Below, in pieces: positions 24,543-33,010 of a stretch of DNA of 64,000 nt. The notes under the pieces are model-generated. The model was not told where the DNA came from. It saw only the letters and a list, made by a program, of their open reading frames with translations, and did not search any database. Source of the DNA: Ornithinibacillus bavariensis (GTDB lineage Bacteria > Bacillota > Bacilli > Bacillales > Amphibacillaceae); NCBI RefSeq assembly GCF_050433565.1, contig NZ_JBNPWZ010000005.1, positions 124,001 to 188,000 of the forward strand, written 5' to 3'. Position numbers and translations under genes: made by a program. Position 1 is the first letter of the stretch. Each line of letters begins with the position of its first letter.

Positions 24543-25580
24543 ATGAAAAAAGTAGCTGTTTTAGGTGCTGGAAGCTGGGGAACCGCACTTAGTATTGTGT
24601 TATCTGATAATGGACATGATGTACGTCTATGGACACATCGGAAGGAACAGGCAGAGTTAATAAACTCTACACATAAAAACGAGCATTATTTGGAAATTAT
24701 GATACCAGAAAAAATAGTCGCATTTCATGACATGAAAGAAGCGTTACAAGATGTTGATGTAGTACTAATCGTAGTCCCAACTAAAGCGATACGAGAAGTA
24801 TGTCTTCAGCTTGAAGCAAATTTAACACACCAACCTGTTATTATCCATGCTACCAAAGGAATTGAGCCTGGTACGTTGAAACGTGTTTCTCAAATGATTG
24901 ATGAAGAAATGCCTTCCGTTCAATATGAGGATATTGTCGTTCTGTCGGGTCCTAGTCATGCAGAAGAAGTTGCTATGCGACAACCAACAACAGTAACAGT
25001 TGCATCTCTCAATGAGGAATATGCAAAAATCAGCCAAGATCTTTTCTTTAATGAGGTATTTCGTGTATATACATCCAATGATGTTATAGGTATTGAACTT
25101 GGAGGTGCATTGAAAAACATCATAGCTCTAGGTGCAGGTATTTCCGATGGGCTTGGCTATGGCGATAATGCAAAAGCAGCCCTAATCACTAGAGGACTAG
25201 CAGAAATTACTCGACTTGGTACGTATCTAGGGGCAAATCCCTTAAGTTTTTTAGGATTGCCTGGTGTAGGTGACCTCATTGTTACTTGTACGAGCGTACA
25301 TAGTAGAAACTGGCGAGCTGGGAATTTATTAGGTAAAGGAAAGCAATTAGAGGATGTTTTAGAGCATATGGGTATGGTAGTGGAAGGTGTAAGAACTGCT
25401 GAAGCTGCTCACCAATTTGCTGTCGCGGAACAAGTCGAAATGCCTATTACTTCTGGCATTTATGCAATCATCCACAATCAAAAGAAACCGAAAGAGATTG
25501 TTGAGGAATTAATGAAACGAGATAAACGGGAAGAAATGGATGACCTTGCCTCATTATTAAAGAACCGTTATGCTCGCTAA
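24543..25580 (+). CDS. gpsA: NAD(P)H-dependent glycerol-3-phosphate dehydrogenase
   Basis: Makes sn-glycerol 3-phosphate from dihydroxyacetone phosphate for phospholipid synthesis. The N-terminal nucleotide site is LGAGSWGTALSIVLSDNGHDV; the catalytic lysine region is ELGGALKNIIALGAGISDGLGYGDNAKAALITRG. Length 345 is typical. The ATG at 24543 follows AGGGGAGG, and the der-gpsA order is conserved in Bacillaceae. Confidence 0.96.
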   Translation: MKKVAVLGAGSWGTALSIVLSDNGHDVRLWTHRKEQAELINSTHKNEHYLEIMIPEKIVAFHDMKEALQDVDVVLIVVPTKAIREVCLQLEANLTHQPVIIHATKGIEPGTLKRVSQMIDEEMPSVQYEDIVVLSGPSHAEEVAMRQPTTVTVASLNEEYAKISQDLFFNEVFRVYTSNDVIGIELGGALKNIIALGAGISDGLGYGDNAKAALITRGLAEITRLGTYLGANPLSFLGLPGVGDLIVTCTSVHSRNWRAGNLLGKGKQLEDVLEHMGMVVEGVRTAEAAHQFAVAEQVEMPITSGIYAIIHNQKKPKEIVEELMKRDKREEMDDLASLLKNRYAR

Positions 25581-25641
25581 CACACTATTTAGCACCTTGC
25601 ATATACTATTTTGAAGTATCTAGCAGCAAGGAGGCGAGCGT

Positions 25642-25902
25642 GTGGGCAATAAAAGCAATAATCCCTTTGACAAAATTCAGCAAAGCGCAGGTATTAGTCC
25701 TAGCGAGATATATAAAGTTGCTGACTCGGTTAAAAATGCAAATTTTTCGGATGAGAGAACAGTAAGAAAACTAGTTCGACAATTAGCAAGAATGGCAAAT
25801 AAACCAATCTCAAAAGAAAAAGAAGACAAACTTGTTCAATCCATTACAAATAACAAAATTCCATCAGATCTCAACTCGCTGAGTCAGTTATTTAAAAAGT
25901 AG
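25642..25902 (+). CDS. Stage VI sporulation protein F-like (SpoVIF family)
   Basis: An 86-residue basic soluble protein whose central block (VADSVKNANFSDERTVRKLVRQLARMANKPISKEKEDKLVQSI) matches the SpoVIF/YjcC family, which affects spore-coat assembly. B. subtilis spoVIF is elsewhere, so this may be a paralogue or a relocated orthologue. The start is GTG at 25642 after AAGGAGG, 61 bp after gpsA, with spoIVA close by. A GC-rich terminator follows at 26003-26044. Confidence 0.8.
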   Translation: MGNKSNNPFDKIQQSAGISPSEIYKVADSVKNANFSDERTVRKLVRQLARMANKPISKEKEDKLVQSITNNKIPSDLNSLSQLFKK

Positions 25903-26002
25903 CTAAAAGCTGGGCAGGTGAGGATACAACCTCGCGTCTACTCGCATAAAATGAAACGCACAAGCATTCATAGATAGAGCCTGCTGTGGGTATTATTTAG
26001 TC

Positions 26003-26044
26003 AACCGGGATGAAGACGGCCCCTCTTCATCCCGGGTTTTTCTG
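26003..26044 (+). terminator. GC-rich terminator after the spoVIF-like gene
   Basis: CCGGGATGAAG (26005-26015) pairs with CTTCATCCCGG (26025-26035), followed by GTTTTTC. The stem is unusually GC-rich for this window. Confidence 0.9.
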
Positions 26045-26189
26045 TTTAAGCAACAATTTACTTTTCCATTAAACGGAACTGTCGCCTTGTTAAAGTAAAC
26101 GGATACTTCGAATTTACAATGTAAGCTATACTTGAATAGATAGATTAATTGTAACTTTTACCATATTCAATGCCGGAAAATAATGTATA

Positions 26190-26198
26190 TGTTATAAT
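26190..26198 (+). promoter_or_regulatory. Extended -10 promoter candidate for yphE-yphF
   Basis: TGTTATAAT is a consensus -10 with the TGN extension 46 bases before the yphE start; the -35 is poor. Confidence 0.5.
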
Positions 26199-26244
26199 AC
26201 CACTTGCAGGAACAAAGGATTAGTCTTAAAAAGGGTGAATAAAG

Positions 26245-26442
26245 TTGTCAGAATCAATGTTAAATATGTGGATATCGATTGGCGGAATGGTCTTTTTAAT
26301 TTTATCAATCGGATTAATTGCTTTCAGTAGATATAAATTAAAAGGTGTATTTGCCATTATCGTATCTATATTAGCCTATATTTGCTTGTTTATTGGTGGT
26401 ATTACTGTTCTTTACATCGTATTTAGAGGACCGACTATTTAA
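26245..26442 (+). CDS. yphE: Small membrane protein YphE (DUF2768)
   Basis: A 65-residue protein with two membrane helices (~8-28 and ~33-60) joined by a short basic loop (SRYKLKG). Size, position between gpsA and yphF, and the helix-RYKLK-helix layout match the DUF2768 protein YphE. The start is TTG at 26245 after AAAGGGTGA. Function is unknown. yphF follows 19 bp downstream. Confidence 0.75.
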   Translation: MSESMLNMWISIGGMVFLILSIGLIAFSRYKLKGVFAIIVSILAYICLFIGGITVLYIVFRGPTI

Positions 26443-26461
26443 AGCAAGTGGAGGTAGAACA

Positions 26462-27181
26462 ATGAAGCATACATATATACTAGTTTTTTTGATTTTTGCG
26501 ATGATTTTTCTATCAGGATGTCTATATCCCGATAATGAGTTATCCAAGAACCAAATTTCTAATGAAACACAGCTAGAACTGGTGCAATCAGCAATTGAAA
26601 ACTATCAAGACAAAACGAATGGATTACTACCTATTCGCACGAAGCCAAGTGATACACCAATTTTTGAAAAATACTTAATTGATTTTACGTTATTAAAAGA
26701 ACAGGGTAGTATTGCAGAAATACCTGGAAATGCCTATGAAAATGGTGGGATTTATCAGTATGCTATCTTGAATCCAGAAACAGATCCTAAAGTAAAATTA
26801 ATAGACTTACGGATTACAGAAGCTTTGCGAAGTGTTAATGTTAGAATAGATTCGTTCCGTAACAAACATATTTATCCGCCCTTTGGTGAACGTATTGAGG
26901 GTGATATTTTTGCCATAGACTATAAGAAAATAGGATTGGAATCTCCTCCGGTAATCGAAAGCCCTTATTCTGATGCTTTACTGCCCATAGTATTGGATGC
27001 TACGGGTAAAACCTATATAGATTATCGAATAGATCTGAATAATGCTTTAAAAGAGTACAAAAATAGCTATCAGGATGGGGATGATATCCGTTACCTTTTA
27101 GCGGAAAATACACCATTCTTACCAGTCTATTCGTTACCTTATACTATTAAGGATAATGAGCCAGTGTTTATGGTTGAATAA
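26462..27181 (+). CDS. yphF: Lipoprotein YphF
   Basis: A 239-residue exported lipoprotein with signal peptide and lipobox FLSGC (Cys21). The mature part contains TQLELVQSAIENYQDKTNGLLPIRTK near the N terminus, as in B. subtilis YphF, and no known catalytic motif. I start at the ATG at 26462 after GTGGAGGTAG; upstream in-frame codons from 26393 overlap yphE and lack a ribosome site. Adjacent spoIVA suggests possible sporulation relevance, but this is only context. Confidence 0.85.
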   Translation: MKHTYILVFLIFAMIFLSGCLYPDNELSKNQISNETQLELVQSAIENYQDKTNGLLPIRTKPSDTPIFEKYLIDFTLLKEQGSIAEIPGNAYENGGIYQYAILNPETDPKVKLIDLRITEALRSVNVRIDSFRNKHIYPPFGERIEGDIFAIDYKKIGLESPPVIESPYSDALLPIVLDATGKTYIDYRIDLNNALKEYKNSYQDGDDIRYLLAENTPFLPVYSLPYTIKDNEPVFMVE

Positions 27182-27207
27182 TTTTAAACATATATTTCAT
27201 ATATATT

Positions 27208-27243
27208 CCCTTGCAGCATATATTTGTTGCAGGGGTTTTTTAT
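27208..27243 (+). terminator. Terminator after yphF
   Basis: CCCTTGCA (27208-27215) pairs with TGCAGGGG (27228-27235, one G-U) and is followed by a T-run. Confidence 0.85.
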
Positions 27244-27322
27244 TTTTTGCTCTAGTGATACTAAAATACCAAACTGCGAAGAACGATTATTCATTTAATT
27301 AAATTCTTTTGCATATATTAAG

Positions 27323-27352
27323 TCATAATTTGATAGGACAACATCATAGAAT
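27323..27352 (+). promoter_or_regulatory. Candidate sigma-E promoter for spoIVA
   Basis: TCATAAT (27323-27329) and CATAGAAT (27345-27352) fit the mother-cell sigma-E pattern ATA-(16-18 bp)-CATANNT, with 17 bases between ATA and CATA. spoIVA is a known sigma-E gene in B. subtilis. Confidence 0.72.
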
Positions 27353-27411
27353 TGTAATGTCAATTATTCGTAGTTTGTTCATTAATATTGTAGTGATCGG
27401 GAGGGGATCGT

Positions 27412-28890
27412 TTGAAAAAGGTAGATATTTTTAAAGATATTTCAAAGCGTACGAACGGCGATATATACTTAGGCATCGTTGGAGCTGTTCGGACTGGAAA
27501 ATCAACCTTCATCAAAAAGTTTATGGAGTTAGTTGTGCTTCCAAATATTGAGAATGAGAGTGAGAGGGTTAGAGCACAGGATGAATTGCCCCAAAGTGCT
27601 GCTGGTAAAACAATTATGACGACAGAACCAAAATTTATTCCTAATCAAGCTGTAAACGTTACAGTCGAGGAAGGATTAGATGTAAACATTAGACTTGTTG
27701 ATTGTGTTGGATATGCCGTTAAGGGTGCTAAAGGCTTCGAGGATGAAGATGGCCCTAGAATGATTAATACACCTTGGTACGAGGAACCAATTCCATTCCA
27801 TGATGCAGCAGAAATTGGAACAAGAAAGGTTATACAGGAGCATTCTACAATCGGTGTTGTAGTCACTACGGATGGCACTATTGGTGATATTGAACGGGGA
27901 GATTATGTTGACGCAGAAGCAAAGGTAGTAGAAGAATTAAAAGAAGTCGGAAAACCGTTCATTATGGTCGTTAACTCAGTTCAACCTACTAGACAAGAAA
28001 CAGAGCTTTTACGTCAAGAACTAGCCGAAAAATACGATATTCCTGTTCTATCTATGAGTGTGGAATCCATGACCGAACATGATGTATATAATGTCCTCAG
28101 AGAAGCGCTTTATGAATTCCCGGTACTTGAAGTTAATGTAAATCTACCTAGCTGGGTAATGGTACTTAAAGAGGACCATTGGCTTCGTGAAAGCTACCAA
28201 GAAGCTATTCAATCAACGGTTAAAAATATAAAGAGATTACGTGATGTTGATACTATTGTAGGTAATTTTGCAGACTATGATTACATTGACAAAGCAAACC
28301 TTGCTGGAATGGAAATGGGTGAAGGAATTGCTGAAATCGATCTACATGCACCTGATTATTTATATGATCAAGTATTAAAGGAAATAGTAGGTGTAGAAAT
28401 TAGAGGAAAGGATCATCTATTGGAACTAATGCAAGATTTTGCCTATGCAAAGCGCCAATATGATCAAGTATCAAGTGCTTTACAGATGGTAAAACAAACT
28501 GGTTATGGAATAGCTGCTCCGACCTTAGAGGATATGGAGCTTGATGAACCAGAAATTATTCGTCAAGGCTCCAGATTTGGAGTTAGGCTAAAAGCAGTTG
28601 CACCATCGATTCATATGATCAAAGTAGAGGTAGAATCAGAGTTTGCTCCAATTATCGGTACGGAAAAGCAAAGTGAAGAATTAGTACGTTACTTAATGCA
28701 GGATTTTGAAGAGGACCCATTATCTATCTGGGAATCAGACATATTTGGCAGATCGTTAAGCTCCATCGTCCGTGAGGGAATCCAAGCAAAAATTTCCTTA
28801 ATGCCAGAAAACGCACGATATAAACTTAAAGAGACATTAGAAAGAATTATAAATGAGGGTTCTGGTGGTTTAATAGCCATAATCCTTTAG
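27412..28890 (+). CDS. spoIVA: Stage IV sporulation protein A (coat basement ATPase)
   Basis: ATP-hydrolysing structural protein that polymerises on the forespore surface and anchors the coat. Walker A is GAVRTGKSTF with Lys30, as in B. subtilis; the TRAFAC-like GTPase region extends to ~residue 250, followed by middle and C-terminal domains ending in LKETLERIINEGSGGLIAIIL, close to the family's conserved tail. The start is TTG at 27412 after GGGAGGGGA; 492 residues is standard. It is monocistronic, with a sigma-E promoter upstream and a terminator at 28892-28925. Confidence 0.97.
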   Translation: MKKVDIFKDISKRTNGDIYLGIVGAVRTGKSTFIKKFMELVVLPNIENESERVRAQDELPQSAAGKTIMTTEPKFIPNQAVNVTVEEGLDVNIRLVDCVGYAVKGAKGFEDEDGPRMINTPWYEEPIPFHDAAEIGTRKVIQEHSTIGVVVTTDGTIGDIERGDYVDAEAKVVEELKEVGKPFIMVVNSVQPTRQETELLRQELAEKYDIPVLSMSVESMTEHDVYNVLREALYEFPVLEVNVNLPSWVMVLKEDHWLRESYQEAIQSTVKNIKRLRDVDTIVGNFADYDYIDKANLAGMEMGEGIAEIDLHAPDYLYDQVLKEIVGVEIRGKDHLLELMQDFAYAKRQYDQVSSALQMVKQTGYGIAAPTLEDMELDEPEIIRQGSRFGVRLKAVAPSIHMIKVEVESEFAPIIGTEKQSEELVRYLMQDFEEDPLSIWESDIFGRSLSSIVREGIQAKISLMPENARYKLKETLERIINEGSGGLIAIIL

Positions 28891-28891
28891 G

Positions 28892-28925
28892 AAAAATAGC
28901 AGCTAATTGCTGCTATTTTTCTATT
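28892..28925 (+). terminator. Terminator after spoIVA
   Basis: Perfect 12-bp stem AAAAATAGCAGC/GCTGCTATTTTT with a TAATT loop. Confidence 0.92.
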
Positions 28926-29251
28926 TTGAGGACATTCTTTGAAATAAAAGGTATTTTTAAGAAGGATATGTACATATAGTAGCGAATAGTATTGATATGT
29001 ATTACAATTAGAATAGCTTAAATCCAAATAAAAAAATGGATAAAAATAACATAAAACCCCTTGAAATCTAATAAAATATGAAAAAATAGTAATTTTTTGT
29101 TGAATTTTAAAGGAATCTCGTTTAATATTAGCCTTGTCACTATTGATTATAGGGGCAATCAAGTATAAAAGATGGTAAATTGGTTAACAAATGATGAATA
29201 GAAATCTTTGTACCAATGTGACCCGAAATTTTTTGGGAGGAGGTGAATGTC
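28926..29251. other. AT-rich intergenic region upstream of hbs
   Basis: About 325 bases without a supported gene. Very AT-rich, with A and T tracts typical of a strong promoter region. A candidate promoter is at 29100-29128; a second weak pair (TTGATT near 29143, TATAAA near 29164) has only 15-bp spacing. No riboswitch is recognised. Confidence 0.5.
29100..29128 (+). promoter_or_regulatory. Candidate sigma-A promoter for hbs
   Basis: TTGAAT (29100-29105), 17 bp, TAATAT (29123-29128); it implies a leader of about 115 bases before hbs. Confidence 0.55.
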
Positions 29252-29524
29252 ATGAATAAAACAGATTTAGTTAATGCAGTTGCTGAAAAAAGCGAACTTT
29301 CTAAAAAAGATGCTACAAAAGCTGTAGATGCAGTTTTCGAAGCTGTCATGGATTCACTTAAAAAAGGTGAAAAAGTACAATTAATCGGTTTCGGTAACTT
29401 CGAGGTACGTGAGCGTTCTGCACGTAAAGGTCGTAACCCACAAACTGGAGAAGAAATCGAAATCCCTGCAAGCAAAGTTCCTGCTTTCAAACCAGGTAAA
29501 GCCCTTAAAGACAGCGTAAAATAA
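29252..29524 (+). CDS. hbs: DNA-binding protein HU
   Basis: Nucleoid protein that bends and compacts DNA. The 90 residues MNKTDLVNAVAEKSELSKKDATKAV through FKPGKALKDSVK match HBsu, including the beta-arm GRNPQTGEEIEIPASKVPAFKPGK. I start at the ATG at 29252 after GGGAGGAGGTGA; a GTG at 29243 lies in that ribosome site. Codon use is more biased toward preferred codons than neighbours, fitting high expression. It lies between spoIVA and mtrB; folE, normally next, is missing. Confidence 0.98.
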   Translation: MNKTDLVNAVAEKSELSKKDATKAVDAVFEAVMDSLKKGEKVQLIGFGNFEVRERSARKGRNPQTGEEIEIPASKVPAFKPGKALKDSVK

Positions 29525-29540
29525 TACGTACATAGGGTTG

Positions 29541-29570
29541 AAGGGTGCGTTCATTCGCACCCTTTTTTCT
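29541..29570 (+). terminator. Terminator after hbs
   Basis: AAGGGTGCG (29541-29549) pairs with CGCACCCTT (29556-29564), followed by TTTTCT. Confidence 0.92.
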
Positions 29571-29690
29571 TTTAACTTCATAAAATTCGCTTTTATCTTG
29601 GATCAAAAAGTATAAGGAAGCACCGTTTTTCTTAATATTATTCCTTGAATATGCGGTATACTAAAAGAAATATATGAAGGAGTGATACCT

Positions 29691-29906
29691 GTGTATAATA
29701 ATACAGATTTCTTTGTAATCAAAGCCCTAGAGGATGGTGTAAATGTAATCGGATTGACTAGAGGATCTGACACCAAGTTCCATCATTCTGAAAAGCTTGA
29801 TAAAGGGGAAGTCATGATTGCACAATTCACAGAACATACATCTGCTGTAAAAGTTAGGGGAAAAGCAATCATTCAAACTTCTCATGGGGAAATTACGAAC
29901 AGCTAA
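29691..29906 (+). CDS. mtrB: Tryptophan RNA-binding attenuator protein TRAP
   Basis: Forms an 11-subunit ring that, when loaded with tryptophan, binds (G/U)AG repeats in trp leaders and shuts off trp genes. The 71 residues carry the diagnostic DFFVIKALEDGVNVIGLTRG, KFHHSEKLDKGE and TEHTSAVKVRGKA blocks, including the Lys/Lys/Arg RNA-contact positions. I start at GTG 29691, seven bases after GAAGGAGTG; a GTG at 29682 overlaps the ribosome site. Unlike B. subtilis, folE (mtrA) does not precede it and no trp operon follows the aro genes. Confidence 0.95.
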   Translation: MYNNTDFFVIKALEDGVNVIGLTRGSDTKFHHSEKLDKGEVMIAQFTEHTSAVKVRGKAIIQTSHGEITNS

Positions 29907-29946
29907 TACATACATATAATTTTAATCGTTATCGAATATCTATAAT

Positions 29947-29957
29947 TATGTTATAAT
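29947..29957 (+). promoter_or_regulatory. Extended -10 promoter candidate for hepS-menG-hepT
   Basis: TGTTATAAT (29949-29957) is a consensus extended -10, 37 bases upstream of hepS; the -35 is weak. Confidence 0.5.
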
Positions 29958-29993
29958 GGCATAGGCATAGAGAAAAGGCTTGAAAGGGCTAAG

Positions 29994-30722
29994 GTGATAA
30001 AATTGTACACAACGGAGAGGGAAATACGACAACTTAAGGATTTGATTGATGACAAACTTCGACAAACCGTTTTGATTGAGTATATAGAGCGTCCAGTAAT
30101 TGATGAGTATAAGCTTTTCTTTCTCGATTATTTGTTCAAGACAACATCACTAGCCCAAAGGACAAAGGAAAAACTGCTAGTCTCCGTTATGCTTGTACAG
30201 ATAGCTCTTGATATTCATGAAGATATTCCTAATGATGAGGATATAGAAGTTTTCGGTGTGAATCAGCAACTATCCATTCTGGCTGGAGACTATTATAGTG
30301 GTCTTTACTATTATTTACTAGCAGAAATAGAGGAACATGATTTTATAACCGTGTTAGCTTCTGCAATCAAACATATTAATGAACTAAAAATGAAGCTTTA
30401 TTTTCATAAAAACCACACATTACTAGATAATGTAGAAATCATTAAACAAATTCATTCACTCTTGATTCATTATGTCGCGGATTTTGTTAAGGTGACTACT
30501 GAGGTACCTGTTATCGAAGAATTTTTATTCTTAACTCTTTTGTTAAACAGACCGATTAATCCGTTAAATCAAGAGGAAATGCAGCACTTACTTGATATTC
30601 AGATACAAAAAACTAAAGGTATGATAGACGGTCTTCCAGAAGAAAATAACGTGTTTAAAAATGCTTTATCTCATTTATTTGAAACTACTCTATATCAGAA
30701 TACCGCTTGGGAGAAGGATTGA
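29994..30722 (+). CDS. hepS: Heptaprenyl diphosphate synthase component I
   Basis: Small regulatory subunit of the heptaprenyl diphosphate synthase that makes the menaquinone-7 side chain. The 242-residue, all-helical protein has no DDxxD motif itself, as expected for component I, and shows family features such as LKDLIDDKLRQTVLIEYIERPVIDEYKLFFL and NQQLSILAGDYYSGLYYYLLAE. The start is GTG at 29994. It lies two bases before menG, and hepT follows, the standard hepS-menG-hepT operon. Confidence 0.92.
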   Translation: MIKLYTTEREIRQLKDLIDDKLRQTVLIEYIERPVIDEYKLFFLDYLFKTTSLAQRTKEKLLVSVMLVQIALDIHEDIPNDEDIEVFGVNQQLSILAGDYYSGLYYYLLAEIEEHDFITVLASAIKHINELKMKLYFHKNHTLLDNVEIIKQIHSLLIHYVADFVKVTTEVPVIEEFLFLTLLLNRPINPLNQEEMQHLLDIQIQKTKGMIDGLPEENNVFKNALSHLFETTLYQNTAWEKD

Positions 30723-30724
30723 AG

Positions 30725-31429
30725 ATGGAACAAAAAGAAAAAGCAGAATTAGTGCACCATGTATTTGAAAAAATATCCGATAAATATGATTCCATGAACT
30801 CGATTATTTCTTTTCAACGACATAAAGCATGGAGAAGAGATGTAATGAAACAAATGAAGGTTCATGAAGGAGCATCTGCATTAGATGTATGCTGTGGAAC
30901 GGGTGACTGGTCTTTAGCTCTTGCTGAAGCAACTGGACCAACTGGTAAGGTTATTGGTCTTGACTTTAGTAAAAATATGTTATCAGTTGCTAAAGAGAAA
31001 AAGGAGCCTCTTCACTATGAACATTTAGAATTTATTCATGGTAACGCAATGGAGCTTCCGTTTGAAGATAATTCCTTTGATTTTGTTACTATCGGTTTTG
31101 GGTTACGAAATGTTCCAGATTATATGACGGTTCTTAAAGAAATGTATCGAGTAGTGAAACCTGGTGGGAAAGTAGTATGTCTGGAAACATCTCAGCCGAC
31201 ACTATTTGGATTTAAGCAATTATATTTCTTTTATTTTCGTTATATCATGCCGTTATTTGGACGTATTTTTGCAAAAAGCTACAAAGAATATGCGTGGTTG
31301 AATGAATCTACTCGTGACTTCCCAGATAAAAACACATTAAAGAAAATGTTTATCGATGCTGGATTTTCCAGAGTTAATGTAAAAAGCTATACAGGTGGGG
31401 TAGCTGCTGTCCATCTTGCAGTGAAGTAA
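30725..31429 (+). CDS. menG: Demethylmenaquinone methyltransferase
   Basis: SAM-dependent methyltransferase for the last step of menaquinone synthesis. SAM motif I is LDVCCGTGDWSLALAEATG, followed by FIHGNAMELPFEDNSFDFVTIGFGLRNV and ESTRDFPDKNTLKKMF, all UbiE/MenG signatures. I use ATG at 30725, two bases after hepS and preceded by GGGAGAAGGA; the TTG at 30707 lies inside hepS. 234 residues, normal length. Confidence 0.96.
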   Translation: MEQKEKAELVHHVFEKISDKYDSMNSIISFQRHKAWRRDVMKQMKVHEGASALDVCCGTGDWSLALAEATGPTGKVIGLDFSKNMLSVAKEKKEPLHYEHLEFIHGNAMELPFEDNSFDFVTIGFGLRNVPDYMTVLKEMYRVVKPGGKVVCLETSQPTLFGFKQLYFFYFRYIMPLFGRIFAKSYKEYAWLNESTRDFPDKNTLKKMFIDAGFSRVNVKSYTGGVAAVHLAVK

Positions 31430-31467
31430 TATACGATATCAGTTTTCTAAGACAAAAGGTGAAATAC

Positions 31468-32439
31468 ATGAAATTACCAAAAACCTATAACTACCTAAAA
31501 AAAGAGCTGGATCAAATTGAAGCGTCCCTGATGGAGGCAATCCAAGCGGAGCATCCAGTGTTAAGAGAAGCATCTACTCAGCTATTACAGGCAGGAGGAA
31601 AGCGAATTCGTCCTGTCTTTGTTTTGCTGTCAAGTCAATTTGGTTCAGTTAACTTAGAACAGGTGAAAACGGTGGCGGTCTCTTTAGAATTAATTCATAT
31701 GGCTACATTAGTTCATGATGATGTCATTGATAATGCGGAGCTTCGTCGTGGAAAACCAACGATTAAAAAACAGTACGGTAATAAGGTTGCTATGTATACA
31801 GGGGACTATATATTGGCTCGTGCATTAGAGAACATAACCCAGTTACATAATCCGATGATTCATAAAGCACTTTCTGATACACTCGTTGAGGTTAGTATAG
31901 GGGAGATTGAACAAATTAAGGATAAATTTAATTGGGACCAAAATATCCGTACTTATTTTAGAAGGATTAAGCGAAAGACTGCATTATTAATAGCGATAAG
32001 CTGTAAATTAGGCGCTATGACTGCTGGGCTACCTAAAAAAGAAATCGATAAACTATATCAATATGGTTATTATATCGGGATGAGCTACCAAATAATTGAT
32101 GATATATTAGATTTTACAGCTTCATCTAGCCAATTAGGAAAACCAGCAGGAAATGATTTGCTTCAAGGGAATGTGACATTACCAGTCTTGTTTGCTATGG
32201 AGGATCACAATTTTCAGCAGCAATTGCGCCAGACGTTTGAGTATCCTGAAGCTGTGACGAAGGACGAAATGAAATCATTAATAGATCTTTTAATAAATAC
32301 GGATGCTATTGAGCGCTCCTATCAAATTAGTGAACGGTATTTAGAAAAAGCCTTTAACGCACTTCGAGATCTACCACATAATAAAGCCAAATTGACTCTT
32401 GAACAAATTGCAAAATATATCGGAAAAAGAAGAGCTTAG
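31468..32439 (+). CDS. hepT: Heptaprenyl diphosphate synthase component II
   Basis: Catalytic polyprenyl synthase subunit paired with HepS. Both aspartate-rich motifs are intact: LVHDDVIDNAELRRG (DDxxD) and IIDDILDFTASSSQLGKPAGNDL, plus the GGKRIRP substrate loop. I start at the ATG at 31468, seven bases after AAAAGGTGA; GTG 31459 would overlap the ribosome site. 323 residues. A small hairpin (32453-32477) separates it from ndk. Confidence 0.95.
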   Translation: MKLPKTYNYLKKELDQIEASLMEAIQAEHPVLREASTQLLQAGGKRIRPVFVLLSSQFGSVNLEQVKTVAVSLELIHMATLVHDDVIDNAELRRGKPTIKKQYGNKVAMYTGDYILARALENITQLHNPMIHKALSDTLVEVSIGEIEQIKDKFNWDQNIRTYFRRIKRKTALLIAISCKLGAMTAGLPKKEIDKLYQYGYYIGMSYQIIDDILDFTASSSQLGKPAGNDLLQGNVTLPVLFAMEDHNFQQQLRQTFEYPEAVTKDEMKSLIDLLINTDAIERSYQISERYLEKAFNALRDLPHNKAKLTLEQIAKYIGKRRA

Positions 32440-32452
32440 TTAATATTGTTAT

Positions 32453-32477
32453 TTCTATCAAAGTCTGATAGAATTTA
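32453..32477 (+). terminator. Weak terminator-like hairpin between hepT and ndk
   Basis: TTCTATCA/TGATAGAA perfect 8-bp stem, 5-nt loop, with only a short T tail. Confidence 0.45.
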
Positions 32478-32517
32478 AACGGTTACAAATTACGCTATAC
32501 ATAGAAGAGGTGTTATC

Positions 32518-32964
32518 ATGGAGAAAACGTTTTTAATGGTTAAACCAGATGGGGTACAAAGAAATCTAATTGGTGAAATTGTAAATCGCTTTGAGAGAAA
32601 AGGATTTCAATTAGTTGGGGCTAAGCTAATGCAGATTTCAAATGAATTGGCTAGTGAACATTATGGTGAACATAAAGAACGACCATTTTTTGGCGAATTA
32701 GTCGATTTCATTACTTCTGGACCAGTCTTTGCGATGGTTTGGGAAGGTGAAAATGTAATTAAAACAGCACGTGAAATGATGGGCAAAACAAATCCTGCTG
32801 AAGCAGCACCTGGAACGATCAGAGGAGACTTTGGAGTAACAGTTGGTAAGAATGTTATTCATGGTTCTGATTCACCAGAAAGTGCTGAAAGAGAAATAAA
32901 TCTATTCTTCGATCAAAAGGAACTAGTGTCCTACACGAAGCAAGATCAATCTTGGATTTACTAA
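32518..32964 (+). CDS. ndk: Nucleoside diphosphate kinase
   Basis: Transfers the gamma-phosphate between nucleoside di- and triphosphates through a phosphohistidine. His115 in NVIHGSDSPESAEREI is the catalytic residue; the N terminus EKTFLMVKPDGVQRN is canonical. 148 residues, usual length. ATG after AGAGGTG. It precedes cheR and the aro genes as in B. subtilis and has its own terminator. Confidence 0.97.
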   Translation: MEKTFLMVKPDGVQRNLIGEIVNRFERKGFQLVGAKLMQISNELASEHYGEHKERPFFGELVDFITSGPVFAMVWEGENVIKTAREMMGKTNPAEAAPGTIRGDFGVTVGKNVIHGSDSPESAEREINLFFDQKELVSYTKQDQSWIY

Positions 32965-33010
32965 AAATTGGTCGTCTACTAAATAATTTAAAAAATATTT
33001 AGGATTTTAT

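Larger units (their letters stand above)
25903..26244. other. Intergenic region between the spoVIF-like gene and yphE
   Basis: 342 bases with no firm gene. It includes a GTG-initiated 19-codon frame (25918-25977) without a good ribosome site, complementary GCAGG/CCTGC segments (25914-25918 with 25982-25986) suggesting a folded 3' UTR, a strong terminator (26003-26044), and an extended -10 promoter (26190-26198) for the next genes. Confidence 0.45.

Noticed and set aside
28887..29162. 91-codon minus-strand frame in the hbs upstream region
   Set aside because: Overlaps the spoIVA terminator, no ribosome site, AT-driven Phe/Tyr/Ile composition.
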